A stretch of DNA of 64,000 bases from Balaenoptera acutorostrata (GCF_949987535.1 NC_080080.1:57696668-57760667); one strand, 5' to 3'; shown: positions 1 to 12,242, counted from the first letter of the stretch. The notes: generated by a model from the sequence alone, not told the origin. Program-made: numbers and translations.

Positions 1-425
1 AGATGAATGGATAGAGAAGAAGTGGTATATAAATACAATGGAATACTATTCAGCCATAAAAAAGAATAAACTTTTGCCATTTGCAGCAACATGGATGGAC
101 TTGGAGAGCATTATGCTAAGTGAAATAAGTCAGACAGAGAAAGACAAATGCTGTATGATATCACTTATATGTGGAATCTAAAAATACAACAAACTAGTGA
201 AGATAACAAAAAAGAAGCAGACTTACAGATATAGAGAACAAACTAGTGGACACCAGTGGGGAGGGGGGAGGGGCAATATACGGGGGGAGTGGGAGGCACA
301 AATTATTGGGTGTAAGATAGGCTCAAGGATGTATTGTGCAACATGGGGAATATAACCAATATTTTATAATAACTATAAATGGAGAGTAACTTTTAAAAAT
401 TGTATAAAAATAATTTTTTAAAAAA
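1..425 (+). mobile_element. L1 3' end (ORF2 C-terminus plus 3' UTR)
   Basis: The sequence reads as the last part of L1 ORF2 (the typical motif of aatactattcagccataaa followed by a Met-Asp-Leu-Glu stretch), the ORF2 stop near GGAATCTAA, a G-rich 3' UTR segment (about 258-295) and an A-rich tail ending near 425. The element runs off the left edge. Several substitutions indicate an older copy than the one at 22.4-24.6 kb. Confidence 0.85.
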
Positions 426-944
426 TTTAAATGGAATAATAATAATACTTAGTTAATGGGGTTATTATGAAGTTAAATGAGATAATGGATGTTGAAGGCC
501 TAGCACAGCATTTGATGCAGCTGATTTTTTAATAAAGTAAATTTCCTTCATTGTGAAAAAAGAAAAATAATGTAGGTAAACCTCAATGCTGACATAGCCC
601 TGAGACTTGTATGCTTTGCTGACATATTTACTAAGGGAGTCTTGATTTTTGACTTCGTATAAAGATAATAGTATTGAGTAGATATAAAATCCTTTTTAGT
701 TCCTATCCTGGGTTAAGCAAAACTGGCAAAAATAAAGTTCCTGCAGAATGTTGTTATTTTTTTTGCCCCCTCTTTACCAAATCTCAATGTAATTACTTTC
801 ACATAACTATATGCAATTTATTTTGAAGGTTATTATAAGCAACAGTCTGTGGGCTTCTAAAACTCATCTTAAATCCCTGTAAGAATGTTCGTTGTATTTC
901 TCAAGGTTCTCCTTGTCATTCCCTGGAAGAAAGTTCTGTATGAT

Positions 945-947
<3 letters not shown>
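426..947. other. Unassigned AT-rich sequence
   Basis: No coding exon, RNA gene or recognisable repeat is seen. It is AT-rich intergenic DNA between an L1 tail and a TA microsatellite. Confidence 0.5.

Positions 948-1023
<76 letters not shown>
948..1023. repeat. (TA)n microsatellite
   Basis: An uninterrupted alternating TA run of about 76 bp (some 38 units). The small open frame reading Tyr-Ile repeats across it is an artefact of the repeat. Confidence 0.98.
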
Positions 1024-1029
<6 letters not shown>

Positions 1030-2620
1030 TGTTCTCCTGAGAACTTGGATTGCTTTTATCTGAGAGATCAATAGGAATGTGCTAAGATTATAAATTCCAT
1101 GATCTTACCTCAGATCAGCAGAATTTGAAGTTCTGTTGTTGGGGCCTGAGTGATTCTAGTTTTATAAGCTCTTCAGGTAACTCAGGTACTCAGAAAAGTG
1201 TGGGAATCCCTCTTATAGACAAGATTTATATAATTGACTAGATTTCTCTTCAAACTTGGCCACTGGAAAGCTGAAAGACACATTTATGGTGCACTGGTAG
1301 CAGGTGTGTAGATTATTATATTACGCTTTTTATTCTTTTCCTGTCTCCCTGTGTTCTCATCTTTGGTTTGTTTTTAATTTCTTCTTTCACCTCACTTCTA
1401 ATTTAAATTCTTGTCATGTTACATATTCACATATGCCATCTTAAATCCTTTTTGGAATATGACAAGAAACAGATATGTAGATAGCCACACAAATATATAA
1501 ATAATTATTACACTCAGCTTCTGTCAAGAAAAATATTGCAGTTGGTACACAGATTAAGCACCCTTGGCTGATCTGGAGAAAGCCGCACGCACGTGTGTGT
1601 GTGTGTGTGTGTGTGTGCTTGCACGTACGCTCACTCATGCTGAGAGAAATGGGAGAGGAGGTCATGCGTGTGCATTACAGAACTATTGTACATCTGTTTA
1701 AAAATCAGTAAATGATTTTTCAATTTTTTTGTCAAAAAGCAACTATATTTCCTGGTTGCTCTTCATTAAACTCATGGTACATGTACCAGCTAGAAAACTC
1801 ACATCTGAAACAATGACATGGATGTTTTGCTGGGACTGACCCATTCCCTCCATTGTGCTCTTTTTTGCTTGGCCCCAAACCCTTCCACCTTAATCCCTGT
1901 CTCGTCTTCCATTACTTGCTAGCTAATTCCCATGAAGGCATTAATTTATAGCAGCTTTAGAGAGTGATTCTTAGAATTAGTAAAGGGGACCCACAGATTG
2001 TTTTGCTGTGTTTCACTAAGGGAAAATACACTCTCTGCCTTTCTATCTTTACTACAACCACCAAGCCTTTGAGAATCACTACAGATGGAATTAAGCCTGG
2101 CAATTATACCACATGGGTAACTGTCTGCTTTATTTATCTGGATGACTGGTCGTGTGTCTGCAGCTGAGAGAACCAGACATTCCTCTCTTGTTTTACTCTC
2201 CTCAGTCATTCCCAGGAGGAAGCTCCAAGAGCTAGTGAGACCACAGTTTGAAACATATCAGCTAAATGACATCAGGGAGCCAATGGGGTGATGCGGCCTG
2301 ACACCAGCTCTCTGCCTTAGAAACCAAACTGAGGGCTCTCAGGCTTCACTGTATTTGCTGGGTTTTCACTTTTTGCATATCTACTTGTCACACGGCTCCA
2401 TCTGTTCTGAAACATAAGTGACAGCTAGGCTTCACCATACCAAGATCAGCTTTATAATAATTGGGTCATGTTGGTTCAGCTGAAAACCCTAGAGTCTGAT
2501 AAATCTAATTGGGAAATATTCTTCAGGGCTCTGTAGGTCAACACAATACTTGTCAAGCTGCTACTAAATTTTGAGATAAGTATTAAGCACAGGGATCCAC
2601 CTAAAGACAAGGTCCTACTT
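1024..2620. other. Unassigned intergenic sequence
   Basis: No exon-like segment with splice sites and no confidently named repeat is seen, apart from the short GT tract at 1592-1617. The small open frames here (60-90 codons, overlapping on both strands) have no recognisable protein features. Confidence 0.5.
1592..1617. repeat. (GT)n microsatellite
   Basis: About 13 GT units preceded by the related CGCACGCAC stretch. Confidence 0.95.
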
Positions 2621-2624
2621 CAGC

Positions 2625-2930
2625 TCAACCAACGTTCTGAGCACCTAGTTTGTGAAGGGTATGGGCTACGCATTACAGGGATCTGGAGATGGGAAAACTG
2701 ATCATTAGAGTTGATAACAAGAGCCAACATTTAGTGAGCACCTGGTAGTTAATATACGTAATTTAATTGAATTTGAAAAAGTTGAGCATAACTCACTTCT
2801 TACAAATAAGATAAAAGGATAAGAATAAGGATGAGGAATGGATAAGGAACTCGCCCAAGGCTATTTAAATAGGTGTTGGAGCTGGGATGCAAAGCTGCTG
2901 TCTTTTCCCAACTATGGTGCCACCCCCAGC
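2625..2930 (-). mobile_element. L2-like and MIR fragments
   Basis: The segment at 2625-2695 resembles an L2 3' end read in reverse (gagcaccta, then a gatggg stretch). The segment at about 2715-2930 matches MIR in reverse: an aacatttagtgagcacctgg start, then aactcgcccaaggc and a gagctgggatgcaaa end. Both are old, diverged copies, and the border between them is uncertain. Confidence 0.6.
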
Positions 2931-2940
2931 ACAGAGTGCA

Positions 2941-2943
<3 letters not shown>

Positions 2944-2978
<35 letters not shown>
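2944..2978. repeat. (GT)n microsatellite
   Basis: An uninterrupted GT tract of about 17 units. Confidence 0.97.
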
Positions 2979-2979
<1 letters not shown>

Positions 2980-4079
2980 TCATAAGATATGTAAATCAAT
3001 AACTATAATACCAAGAAGAAGAAAATAAAGAAAGTGTGATGGAAGAGAGACCAACAATGTGCTATAAAGATTTGGAGGAAAGAATTCTATTAGGAGGAAT
3101 TGGAAAATTGACTTTTGAATTGAGTTAAAGCCCTTAAGGAATGGATGGAATTGGGAAAGATGGAGTTGAGACTGGCATACCATGAGGAAGAATCAGCCTG
3201 AGAAAACACCTGGAGACAGGAAAAGCCTGGTTAGTTTAGAGAAGGGTGAGAACTCCCATTTAGTGAGCATCTCAGGTAAGTCCAAGGGCCCATCAGGAGG
3301 ACAACATTGTGGAGAGCCCTGGATGCCCGGCCAAGATGAGGAATTTCTCTTAAATTTGCTGATGGACTCTCAAGGTTGTTGGGCAGCAGAGAGACTGACA
3401 ACAGTTGCATGTAAGAAAGTGAATAGCAGATTGCAGACAGGAGTGGTATTTAGAAAGCATGAAGGACAGTTAAAAGAGTTTTAGAGAAGTCCAAGAAAGA
3501 ATGAGGGTGACTTGGCTGTGGGCATCAGGAACTCACAGGAGGGGGACAAATCCAAAACCCATTGTAGAGATATCTTCAGGACTTTGGCAATGATTAGAAA
3601 GATTAGGAGCAGATTTGGGGAGAAGTTCAGTTTGGGACATGTTGAGCTTCAAGCAAAAGTAGGAAATCTAGGTAGAGATGCTTAGAGGGCAGTTGGCATA
3701 GCTGCCTAGAGTTTGGAAAGAGAGGATTAGTAGAACATGAGAGATTTTGGCAGAGAGGTGATTGTAGACACTATAGGAGAATAGGTGATTGCAGAAAGGC
3801 ATAAGGAAGCGATGGGAGATAAAGATCCTCATCAGAGGATCTTCAAACAGTGTGGGTCCATTCATTTGGAGATAGATTTATCAGGAAAGTTGATAGATGT
3901 AAAATGAAAACAGTGATGAAGAGCAATTTAATCCCATCAGAAACTAGTATCTTGACCTCTCAAAATACGATAATGGTTATCAACTATAAACACAATCTGA
4001 CTATGGAGAAAAAAATCTAGGTGCAGTGAAAGAAGAGCTGTATAGAATCAACAAGCAAACTTACCTTTACATGTTACTG
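2979..4079. other. Unassigned sequence with ancient-repeat character
   Basis: The purine-rich stretch at about 3230-3860 (phrases such as ttgggacatgttgagcttcaa and gggcagttggcatag) resembles an abundant old mammalian interspersed repeat whose family I cannot name. A 100-codon open frame at 3182-3484 lies in it and shows no domain or splice structure. Confidence 0.4.
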
Positions 4080-5000
4080 AATGCAGATCCTTGTGCCTGA
4101 TGCACAGTGAGGCCAAACAAACCTAAATATTGTTGGAGTTTGGAACAGAGAAATATTTATTGCAGGGCTGAGCAAGGAGAATGGGTAGTTTGTGCTTTAA
4201 AAAAAAAAAAAAACTCCCAAAGGTTTTATTTATTTTTTTAATTTATTTGTCTGCAGCGGGATCTTCATTGCCACTTTTGGGATCTTTGATGCCACATGTG
4301 AGATCTTTTAGTTGCAGCATGGGAACTCTTAGTTGTGGCATAGGAACTCTTAGTTGTGGAAGGTGGGATCTCGTTCCCTGACCAGGGATCAAACCGGGCC
4401 CCCTGCATTGAGAGCGTGGAGTCTTAGCCACTGGGCCACAAGGGAAGTCCCTCCCCAAGGGTTTTAGCAAAGCACTTTTAAAGGCAAGGTGCGGGAGGTG
4501 CATGCCAATCAGCTCCTGCACAATTCTCTGACTGGTTGATGGTGATCAATCCTTAGGTGGCAGAAGGTCTGGGGGCTACATGCTCATGATCATCAAGTAG
4601 TTAATTTCTTCCCTTTGGTGGGGTTTTTAGCATCTATAAAACTCAGGAAATATACATCAGATGCTATTATCTAGGAACTTCAGAGGAGCTAAAGCAGAGG
4701 ATATGGGGGATGGGTCTGTCCTGGGAAGGCCCCATAGGGTCCTGCTTGGCTATATACAGAACTCCACACACACAAAAGACTTAACAAGGAGGAAAGAGCC
4801 ACCCCCATGACTTTAGAAAAGATTGGATGACAGCCTAGGCCTCTTGATTTGTGATATTCAGGATTCCCCTGGGTTGGTTTTTGTTGTTGTTGTTTGAATA
4901 ACTGTCAGCCTGAAGTCCCCTCTTTTCAGCCTTCTCCTTTCAGTTTGTTTTACTATGACTTGTGTAATAGGAGCAGACACAGGCAATTCCTCTGTAAAAT
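4080..5000 (-). mobile_element. Probable solo LTR of an endogenous retrovirus
   Basis: The sequence on either side of the SINE at 4229-4450 reads as one LTR-like unit in reverse: a tttattgcagggctgagcaagg motif (a reversed AATAAA in an R-like region) near 4155, continuing past the SINE to about 5000. It rests on resemblance to laurasiatherian class I LTRs. The ends are not fixed by a target duplication. Confidence 0.35.
4229..4450 (-). mobile_element. tRNA-Glu-derived SINE (CHR family, short form)
   Basis: Read on the minus strand, it has the tRNA-like head (ggacttcccttgtggcccag near 4440) and a box-B-like block, and its poly(A) end lies at the left (T-rich 4229-4250). Near-identical flanks CTCCCAAAGGTTTTA (4214-4228) and CTCCCCAAGGGTTTTA (4451-4466) are the target-site duplication, with slight divergence. 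Confidence 0.9.
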
Positions 5001-5958
5001 ACAAATTTAAAGGGGAGGCTGAGACAGATCCACCCTTTTTCCTGCTTGCCCCAGCCCTGGATCCTGTTTCATTACCGAGTAATTACCTGGGCAGTGCTAC
5101 AACCTGAGTGAACATTTACTCAAGCCAGAAGCACTTCAAATGGCAAGAGTATTCTTTCAATATTTACCGTTCTGCCATGGACAGCTTAGGCCAGAATGCT
5201 GCTAATGACTTTCACACACACAAAGGTTAATAGATTTGAATGATAGCTATCATGTTCTTTAGTCACTTGGTGAGTGGCAAATACTGCTATAGGGCATTTA
5301 ATGATTGAGGATGTAACTACTATAAAATAACAAAATAACATCGTGGAAATCGACCCCTTTATATAGGCATTAGGTCCCACTCACAGCAGCACGTGAGAAA
5401 GGGCAGCTCACCTCTGTCCATCCTCTGCTCTCTACCCGCAAAGCATGAATGGCTCTTTAAGGAAATACATTTAGCCCAGAGTGAATATTGCTTTGGCTTC
5501 TTCCTGTTTCCTCTAGTTGTAAAATTCAGGAGAGGTAGCAAGTGAGAATCTGTTTCAAGATTTTAACTCTTCTAAAGAATCAGATCTTGTTCATTGTAGA
5601 TTTGGTTTTTTTACCTACTCTTTAAGAAAATGGAAAGGTTGTATAACTCTAAAATAATTCAATTGAGCCAACCAGTAAGGGGTTGGGGAGAAGGATTTTG
5701 GAGTTCATTAGTCCCTGAGTTTAATTTTTGCTCGCTGATTTCATTATCACTAAACCATGAAACCAAGTTATTCTGGAGGACCAACTGTGGCAGGCTGTAG
5801 GTGCTGGGTTATGAGGATGAACAAGCAGGCACAGTGCCTGCTCAGGGAACATACATGTTAGTCGGAGAAGACAGGCAATTTAAAAAAATGTCATGATGAA
5901 AATCAAAACAGCCACTAGATTCAGAGTTCCCAGGTGGTCTGGTCAGGGAAGCTCTGAG
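5001..5958. other. Unassigned intergenic sequence
   Basis: No gene is seen. A diverged L2-like piece may lie at about 5755-5890 (caggcacagtgcctgctcagg region). Confidence 0.4.
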
Positions 5959-5959
5959 G

Positions 5960-6095
5960 TACTGTGTAACTCTTGCTCTCTGAGTGATGCTGGCAAATTT
6001 CTTAGCTTCTCAGTTTCCTCATAGGGTTTTGGGGAGGATTCAGTTAAATGATATTTGCAAATCACTAAGTACGTAAGTCTGGCATGTGGGAAGCA
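5960..6095 (+). mobile_element. MIR fragment
   Basis: It contains the MIR core-like string cttctcagtttcctcatagg followed by a gaggattcagttaaatgata segment and a tctggcatgtgg end, in the usual order. Confidence 0.7.
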
Positions 6096-6139
6096 CACAC
6101 ACAATGAACATTACCTAATATTATTTTAAGCTCCTCAGT

Positions 6140-6246
6140 CACAGAATTTTGAATCATTTTGTTCATTTACTGTTGTATCCCCAGTACCTAGAGCTGTGCT
6201 TGACACATGGTAGGCACTTAATAAATATTTGTTGGCTGAATGACTT
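6140..6246 (+). mobile_element. L2 3' end
   Basis: The run gtatccccagtacctagagc, then cttgacacatggtaggcact and taataaatatttgttggctg, is the conserved L2 3' terminus with its TGAATGA-like end. Confidence 0.85.
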
Positions 6247-7770
6247 TAATGATGAAGAGAATCATAATGGGAAAAAATGACAACAGTGGAGATAAAATTA
6301 AACTACAAAAAGGATGCATAGGCTGCTTGATGGAGCCTTGGTAAATTGAATGTGACAAAGTGTAGCTTCTCAGGGAGAGACTAAGCCGAAAAGCAGAGTT
6401 AGTGGTCAGAAATTGAAATCCTAACTAATCCTCAAATCAAGAAATCAGATACTTCCTTCTCTCCTTTACCCACTAGAGGGAGTGTATTACTTCCCACAAG
6501 TCAGCCTTTGCCAAGTACATCTGACCCTGAAGCCCTTTAAGATGATAAGTTAATGGAACAATTAGAGCTGATGCTACAGCCTGTACGTTTTGATTTAACT
6601 AGATAGTTACAAAAAAAGGTCTCAGATCAAATCACATGGTAGCCAAAAGAAATGATCAAACTCAGAAGAAAAGAAAATCAAAGGAAATAATTTTTATTTC
6701 ATTGACTGCAAAAAGAATAAAATCTTTAGTAACAGGCTGTGTATCTGCTCAGTTTTAAATCTTTAGGCACCCATATTACGATGCTCTAAAAATCATTATG
6801 CAAATGTTATTACTTGATTTTTTTAGAAATCAGTTTGCCAATGTTCTTTTTTTTTTTCACATTTTCTTGAATGCTTGATTCAGATAGTTTGTGAATCATA
6901 ATATCTTGCTTCTCATGAAAACTTTCTCTCTCATATTCATGGATGGAGTCTGTAAAGTATGAATGGTCACTATGAAATCAGTGTTGAACATATGTTGAAA
7001 TGGTGAGACAAGCAGCATAAGTAGAGCAGTAATCCTCTCACAGAGCCTGGTAATCCTCTGACCCTGGGGGGCGAGGAGACCTGCCTCTGTACAATGTGCG
7101 GGTGAAAGTCCCAGGGTCCTGCCTCAGGTGACTGCTATGTGACTTCCTGGAACTCTCTGGTATGACACACTGTTGCTTAAATGAAGATGATTTTATTATA
7201 AAAAGAACAATTTTTGAAATGCCTTTGGCATTTTATATGTCTAAATAGAATGTTGTCTGGAATTTTTCATGTTGTTTAAAATTTCAGAAACTCAAAGTTA
7301 TCAACAAAAGTCATTCTATGGTTCCAATTCCAAATTCAAGGAGGCGCCTGTGTTAAAGTCAGCTGCCTCCCAAAAGGCTAACAAGAGAGACCCCAGTTGG
7401 AGCTGGCTTTCTTGTTAAGGTTTGATGACTGGGAGAGGGGAGAAGGCAGCCTGTCTTAGAAAATGCAGTTTGCAGAGAAAGTGGGATGTTTTGCTTCCCA
7501 GAGCCCAAAGAGATGGAGGTGTCAAGAGAATCCTCATAAGGCTTGGCGCTGCCTGAAAAAAAGAGAATGGACACTTTTCCCCTTAATTAGATATCTTCTT
7601 AGGGACTTGTTGATCGGTCCCATTCTCCTTACGCAGGGGGAAGGTCATTGGAGTGACCTGGCACTTAACACTCTGGGCCAATGATGCAACCTCCTTGTTT
7701 TCTCATTGACAAAACCAAGGGGTGACTCTATGAGCCTTTTAACTCCTCTACATAGTAAGTAAAAGACTTG
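6247..7770. other. Unassigned intergenic sequence
   Basis: No exon, RNA gene or named repeat is recognised. Open frames around 7359-7684 overlap one another on both strands and show no domains. Confidence 0.5.
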
Positions 7771-8138
7771 GGGCTTCCCTGGTGGCGCAGTGGTTAGGAA
7801 TCCGCCTGCCAATGCAGGGGACACGGGTTCTTGCCCCGGTCCGGGAAGATCCCACATGCCGCGGAGCGGCTGGGCCCGTGAGCCACAACTACTGAGCCTG
7901 CGCGTCTGGAGCCTGTGCTCCGCAACAAGAGAGGCCGCGATAGTGAGAGGCCCGCGCACCGCGATGAAGAGTGGCCCCCGCTCACCGCAACTGGAGAAAG
8001 CCCTTGCACGGAAACGAAGACCCAATACAGCCAAAAATAATAAATAATAAAAAAAAAAAAATAAATAACAGTGTGTGTGTATCTATAAGGGGTTAATTGT
8101 ATAAAGTTCTATACTTTAAAAAAAAAAAAAAAAAAAAA
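7771..8138 (+). mobile_element. CHR SINE with an extra 3' tail
   Basis: It is a full CHR SINE: tRNA-Glu-like head from 7771, CpG-rich body, and a cacagccaaaaataataaat tail ending near 8067. About 50 bp of non-SINE sequence (8068-8117) and a second, longer A tract (8118-8140) follow. The flanking repeat AAAAGACTTG occurs at 7761-7770 and 8139-8148, outside the second A tract, so the whole 368 bp inserted as one unit. Open frames of 85-129 codons lie within it on both strands and are not genes. Confidence 0.93.
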
Positions 8139-8148
8139 AAAAGACTTG

Positions 8149-8560
8149 TAGGACTCATTATCCTGAGATGTGGACCAAGGTGGAAATCAAAATAGTTCAA
8201 AATACATTCAGTGGACTCATGGCTAACAGATGGGAGTGTAAAGAATAACGCAGACAGAGATGGAGAAGCGTCCGCAGAAACCTGTGTTGGAAGTGAGCCG
8301 GTTTCAGGACAGCTAGTTTGAGGAGAGACAGCTTGTAGTAAAGTTAAAGGGACAAATACTGGGGGCCGCGGGGGGGGGGGGGCTAAGGCTTTACAATCGT
8401 CGATTTGATAATTATATTTGAAAGCGATTCCTTTGGGATCTGAGAAAAGAAAGCACACAGGAAGGCTCAGGAGAGAGAGAAACAGCTGACACATTTGAGA
8501 ACCAAGTACCAAAATGGGGTTGACAGTTGAGAGGTCAAAATTCAAATGTTAGCAGGTGTA
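8149..8560. other. Unassigned sequence with a 13-G run
   Basis: No gene is seen. A ggggccgcg stretch is followed by a homopolymer of 13 G at 8370-8382. The 150-codon frame crossing this area on the minus strand owes its proline and phenylalanine runs to the G and A homopolymers. Confidence 0.5.
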
Positions 8561-8830
8561 TGCTCCCCCTGGAGGCTCCGGGGGTAGCCTGTTCCTTGCC
8601 TCTCGCAGCTTCTGGTGGCATCCTGGTGGCTTCTGCTGGCATTCCTTGGCTTAGTGCCATATCACTCTAACCTCTGCCTCTGTCTTCACGTCACCTCTCC
8701 CTTGTGTGTGTGGAGTTCTCCGTCTGCCTCTTCTCTTACAAGAACACTTGCGATGGCATTTAGCGCCCGCTCCGATAACCCAGGATAGTCGCCCCATCTC
8801 AAGGTCCTGAATCGTGTTGGCAGAGACCTT
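8560..8830 (-). mobile_element. MaLR-type LTR fragment (ERVL-MaLR)
   Basis: The order cttgcctctcgcagcttctg, cattccttggcttagtgcca, ctctgcctctgtcttcacgt, then tcttacaagaacacttgcga matches the reverse strand of an MLT1/MST-like LTR. Other copies lie at 32.4, 43.7 and 51.6 kb. Confidence 0.65.
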
Positions 8831-10615
8831 TTCTTCCTGACTCCTGAGTGAGGGTGCGTGTGTGTGTAGATAAGTACCTTTTGCTCTTCAGTCAGTGTTT
8901 AGCTGACTGAGTCTTCTTGGGGCTCTAGACCCCCTTCTCAGAGGTGGAGAAGAATGGCCCTCGGCTGTCACACTATCGTTGATGACCACTAACCATCTGT
9001 GTGCCTCAGTCTGCCACCTCAGGCCTGTCCCTCGGGTTCCCCCGCCTCGTGGTGCCATCACTTGTGCAGTGACCTTGAAGTCACAGCTAACTGCTTACTC
9101 TCGGATCAGCAGCCAAACTTCTCTGATTCTCAGCTGTGTGAGCCCCAAAGTACACAGCAGCACAGAAGCCAGCCCTAAGGGTCCCTTAACAGCGTGAGTG
9201 CTTTCTTCGGGTGCTGGACCCTTGATCGCTGAGGTTCTCTGGTGCCAGAAAGTCTGCAGGACCGCAGGATCCTCTGCCCCAGAAGCTGATGTGCTCCTCT
9301 GGTAAACAATCATCCTTATCTCAGACATGGGGTTGGCTGCTTATCAGGCAGTTCGTTCACTGACCTCAATCAGGAAAACAACCGCTCATCTGCCAGGCCC
9401 TAGGAAAATTACTGAACTGTTTAAGACGGCAAAATCAATAGCCAAGAACTCTGTAGCTTGACCTTGGAATTATTACGATGACTGAAGACTCAGCCCACGG
9501 GGAAGACAATTGTGGAGTGAGTTCAATCATAAACACGCCAGGCCTGGAGGAAGAAAAGGGCAGGGCCCACACAAACACGGCTTTCGCTGGTGAGTCTGGA
9601 CATGCCCAGCTTCTGAGGCTCCAGAATGAGAGCTGATCCAACTGAAGCAGGTACTTTGATGTTGAATTCCCAGACTCTGGTACTGAAGGTCTTCATTCCT
9701 GCACTCCCTTTCCTGGTTTGCTCACATTCTAACCAAGTCTCTAGATCATTGTCTACGTGACAGTATGATGTACATACATTCATGATGAAGATGAAGAAAT
9801 ATACATTTTACAATGAGAAAAACTACAAAGTGGCCATTTTGGATATGAATAATCTTCGCGTGACATATTTCTTAGGGAAGATTTGGGGCCAGTACACTGA
9901 TGTTTTGTTGACTTGTTTACATAGTTCCTAGTTTATTCCATGAGCCCAACCCAACCTCATTTACTTTGCTATTTGGTGTGGTTTGGGAGCTTGAGCCTTG
10001 GGTGGAAGTGAAGTTACATGTTCTAGTCCAATCTACTTTAGATGGTAATCTCTAACCCCCGAAATGCCACAAACTCTTTTTTGTTTAGTTCCCCCTGTAA
10101 TATACATGGTACAGTAAATTAATGACGAGGATCTGAAAATGGAAAGGATCATGGCTACAGGAAGGGCTTAGAATCATTTGAGAGAAAAGAGTAAAATGAA
10201 TGCAAGATATTCCTATTATTCTACATATTCATCATATGAGTTATAAGCTTAAAGGTTGGTTAATGAAATCATATTATGTGTTCTAAAAAATAGTAAAAAC
10301 TACATTTTTACTGCAAAGAAAAATACATATGAGAAAAATACATGGGAAAATGTATGGTTCCCATAATAATTAAAGAACAGTTTTTTTCTCTTCTATGAAA
10401 AGCTAACTTTTTGACATATTTAGAGCATAAATAAGTAAAGGGAATTTGTTTGCTTTTGAAAGTGAATTAATACATAGTTTGTCTATTTTCCCTATTCTCC
10501 CAATAAGTGAAAGCCTCTGTAAGTCTTTATTGGTTCCTGATCTCTTCTCCCCTTTATGAACAACTTAACCTCTTTCTCCCCCTTCTACTATCACACAGTA
10601 TTTGTATTTCACCCT
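8831..10615. other. Unassigned intergenic sequence
   Basis: A moderately GC-rich stretch (about 8840-9700) holds several short overlapping open frames (68-86 codons) with no recognisable domain. The remainder is AT-rich. No splice-bounded exon or RNA gene is recognised. Confidence 0.5.
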
Positions 10616-10617
10616 AG

Positions 10618-10835
10618 AGTTTCTGAGCTTGAGTTCTGGACTCAATCTCTGGATTCAAATTCTGGATCTACTCTTAGTCATATGATCTTGGGCAAGTTTC
10701 TTAACCTCTCTGGACTTTGGTTCCTTCACTTGTAAAGTGGGTATAATAATAGTATATACCTTAAAATGTTGTAGTAAATTAGTGCTGGGTTCATAGAAAG
10801 CTCTCAATAAGTGTAAGCTAGTAGCATTACTTTCT
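10618..10835 (+). mobile_element. MIR element
   Basis: Near full-length MIR: ggattcaaattctggatcta, then gatcttgggcaagtttctta, acctctctggactttggttc, a taaagtgggtataataatag core and tcaataagtgtaagctagta at the end. Confidence 0.85.
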
Positions 10836-10869
10836 TTTAATATATGATATATTGTTTCTTGTATTAGAC

Positions 10870-11020
10870 TGATTTATGTTTGTGTCCATCTCTCCCACTA
10901 ACTTGTGAGCTCCTGAAGAAGACATGGGACTATCCTCTTCACCTTTATGCATCTCCCAGGTGCTGTGCACAGAGCATTATACACAGTAGATATCTAATAA
11001 GTGTTTGTAGAATTGAATTA
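10870..11020 (+). mobile_element. L2 3' end
   Basis: The order cttgtgagctcctgaagaag, ggtgctgtgcacagagcatt and tctaataagtgtttgtagaa is that of the L2 3' terminus. Confidence 0.75.
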
Positions 11021-12111
11021 TCTCAGGCATTTGGAAAATCTATGCACATACTCTGATGTTTCAAATTAACATTCAGAAATTCAGTATATTGCAGAAGCCA
11101 ATTCTAAAGGGAAAATGTCTCCTTAAAGACCACACTTGAATCATTTCTCCCTCCTACTGTCTACAGGCTCAAGCTTAAATCAGGCCTCTTACCTGCTGTT
11201 TGCATTGGGTCTCCAGACATGTCAGTGGGCTTGCTCATCAGCCCTGCCTTATACCACTGATAATGTCAGAGCTGATTCTCCCCTTGAGACTTATATCAGA
11301 TCATGTCTTCCTGTGGGATGTATGGAATATTCCAAAGCAGCCCTCCACTTCGGTTCTTATAGTTAAACAGCTCTCAACTCTCTTAGGACCCAGTGTCTAT
11401 CTAATGTGAAGTGGGATTTGCAAAGTTGAAATCTCATGAGTCCCATTCTACTTATCCTATAAACAAATAATAAATGTATAATACCATTTAATATGAAAGC
11501 TCACACAGCCACCCATTTTAAGCAGTAACCTTTGCTAAGAGATATGTTTTTTTTAAGGGTCTCCTCTGGAGGCATCTGGCTGAAACCTCTGAGCAGCTGG
11601 GGCAGGTAAAGGTGGGCATGTGTAGTGATAGTGGATCTGCTGCATAACTCTTGGGTCTAAGAAATGTCACATTTCCTTATTTGTTCAAAATCAAATCAAA
11701 TCTGGTTGTGAGCTTTATCTCCCCAATCTCAGTCAGGATTGGGGGAATTCCTTCCATTTCCTGAGGGTCAAGAAGGGGGTGTTTCCACGGTTAAGGACAG
11801 TAGGGAATAGGAATTTTGGACCATAGTTGAAGTCCTCCTTGCTCAAGTCCTGCAGGTGGGCAGCTGCAGCCCCTCCAGGTTGAGTGGAGCTGTAAGAGCC
11901 CTTCAGAGCCGGCTCTCCTCCGAGCCTGCTACCCAGCCTTCACCTTGTGGGTGCTTCCACTAGAGCTCAGTGAACCTACTCAGCAGGAGACTGTGGACTT
12001 CTTCTACTCTTGAATACCAGCCCCTTCTCAATCTGTCTCAGCCCGTCAACCTCCTCTTGCCCTGGTTTTAGAGGTTTGCTTTCAGGTCACGCAGTTAAGA
12101 CAAAGTGTTCT
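11021..12111. other. Unassigned intergenic sequence
   Basis: No gene or named repeat is recognised. Small open frames at 11136-11409 overlap in two frames and lack protein features. Confidence 0.5.
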
Positions 12112-12242
12112 TTCAAATATATTCTCCCATTCAGTAGGTTGCCTTTTGGTTTCGTTGACAGTTTCCTTCGCTGTGTTTCACTGTGCTGTACACCTGCAAC
12201 TAATACAATATTGTAAGTCAACTATAATTCATTTTAAAAAAG
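12112..12242 (+). mobile_element. Very short L1 with inverted 5' part
   Basis: Bases 12179-12242 are the + strand L1 3' terminus (ctgtacacctgcaactaata through an A tail). Bases 12112-12178 directly before it are L1 ORF2 sequence on the opposite strand (ttctcccattcagtaggttg, then tttccttcgctgtg). The opposed halves fit a twin-primed insertion. No clear target-site duplication is seen. Confidence 0.65.

Noticed and set aside
892..1074. 60-codon frame rich in Tyr and Ile
   Set aside because: It is the translation of a TA microsatellite.
7645..8047. Open frames of 85-129 codons on both strands
   Set aside because: They lie within the CHR SINE at 7771-8138. Similar frames recur in the other SINE copies (13.4, 29.7, 35.7, 38.4, 39.7 and 44.9 kb), so they are repeat sequence.
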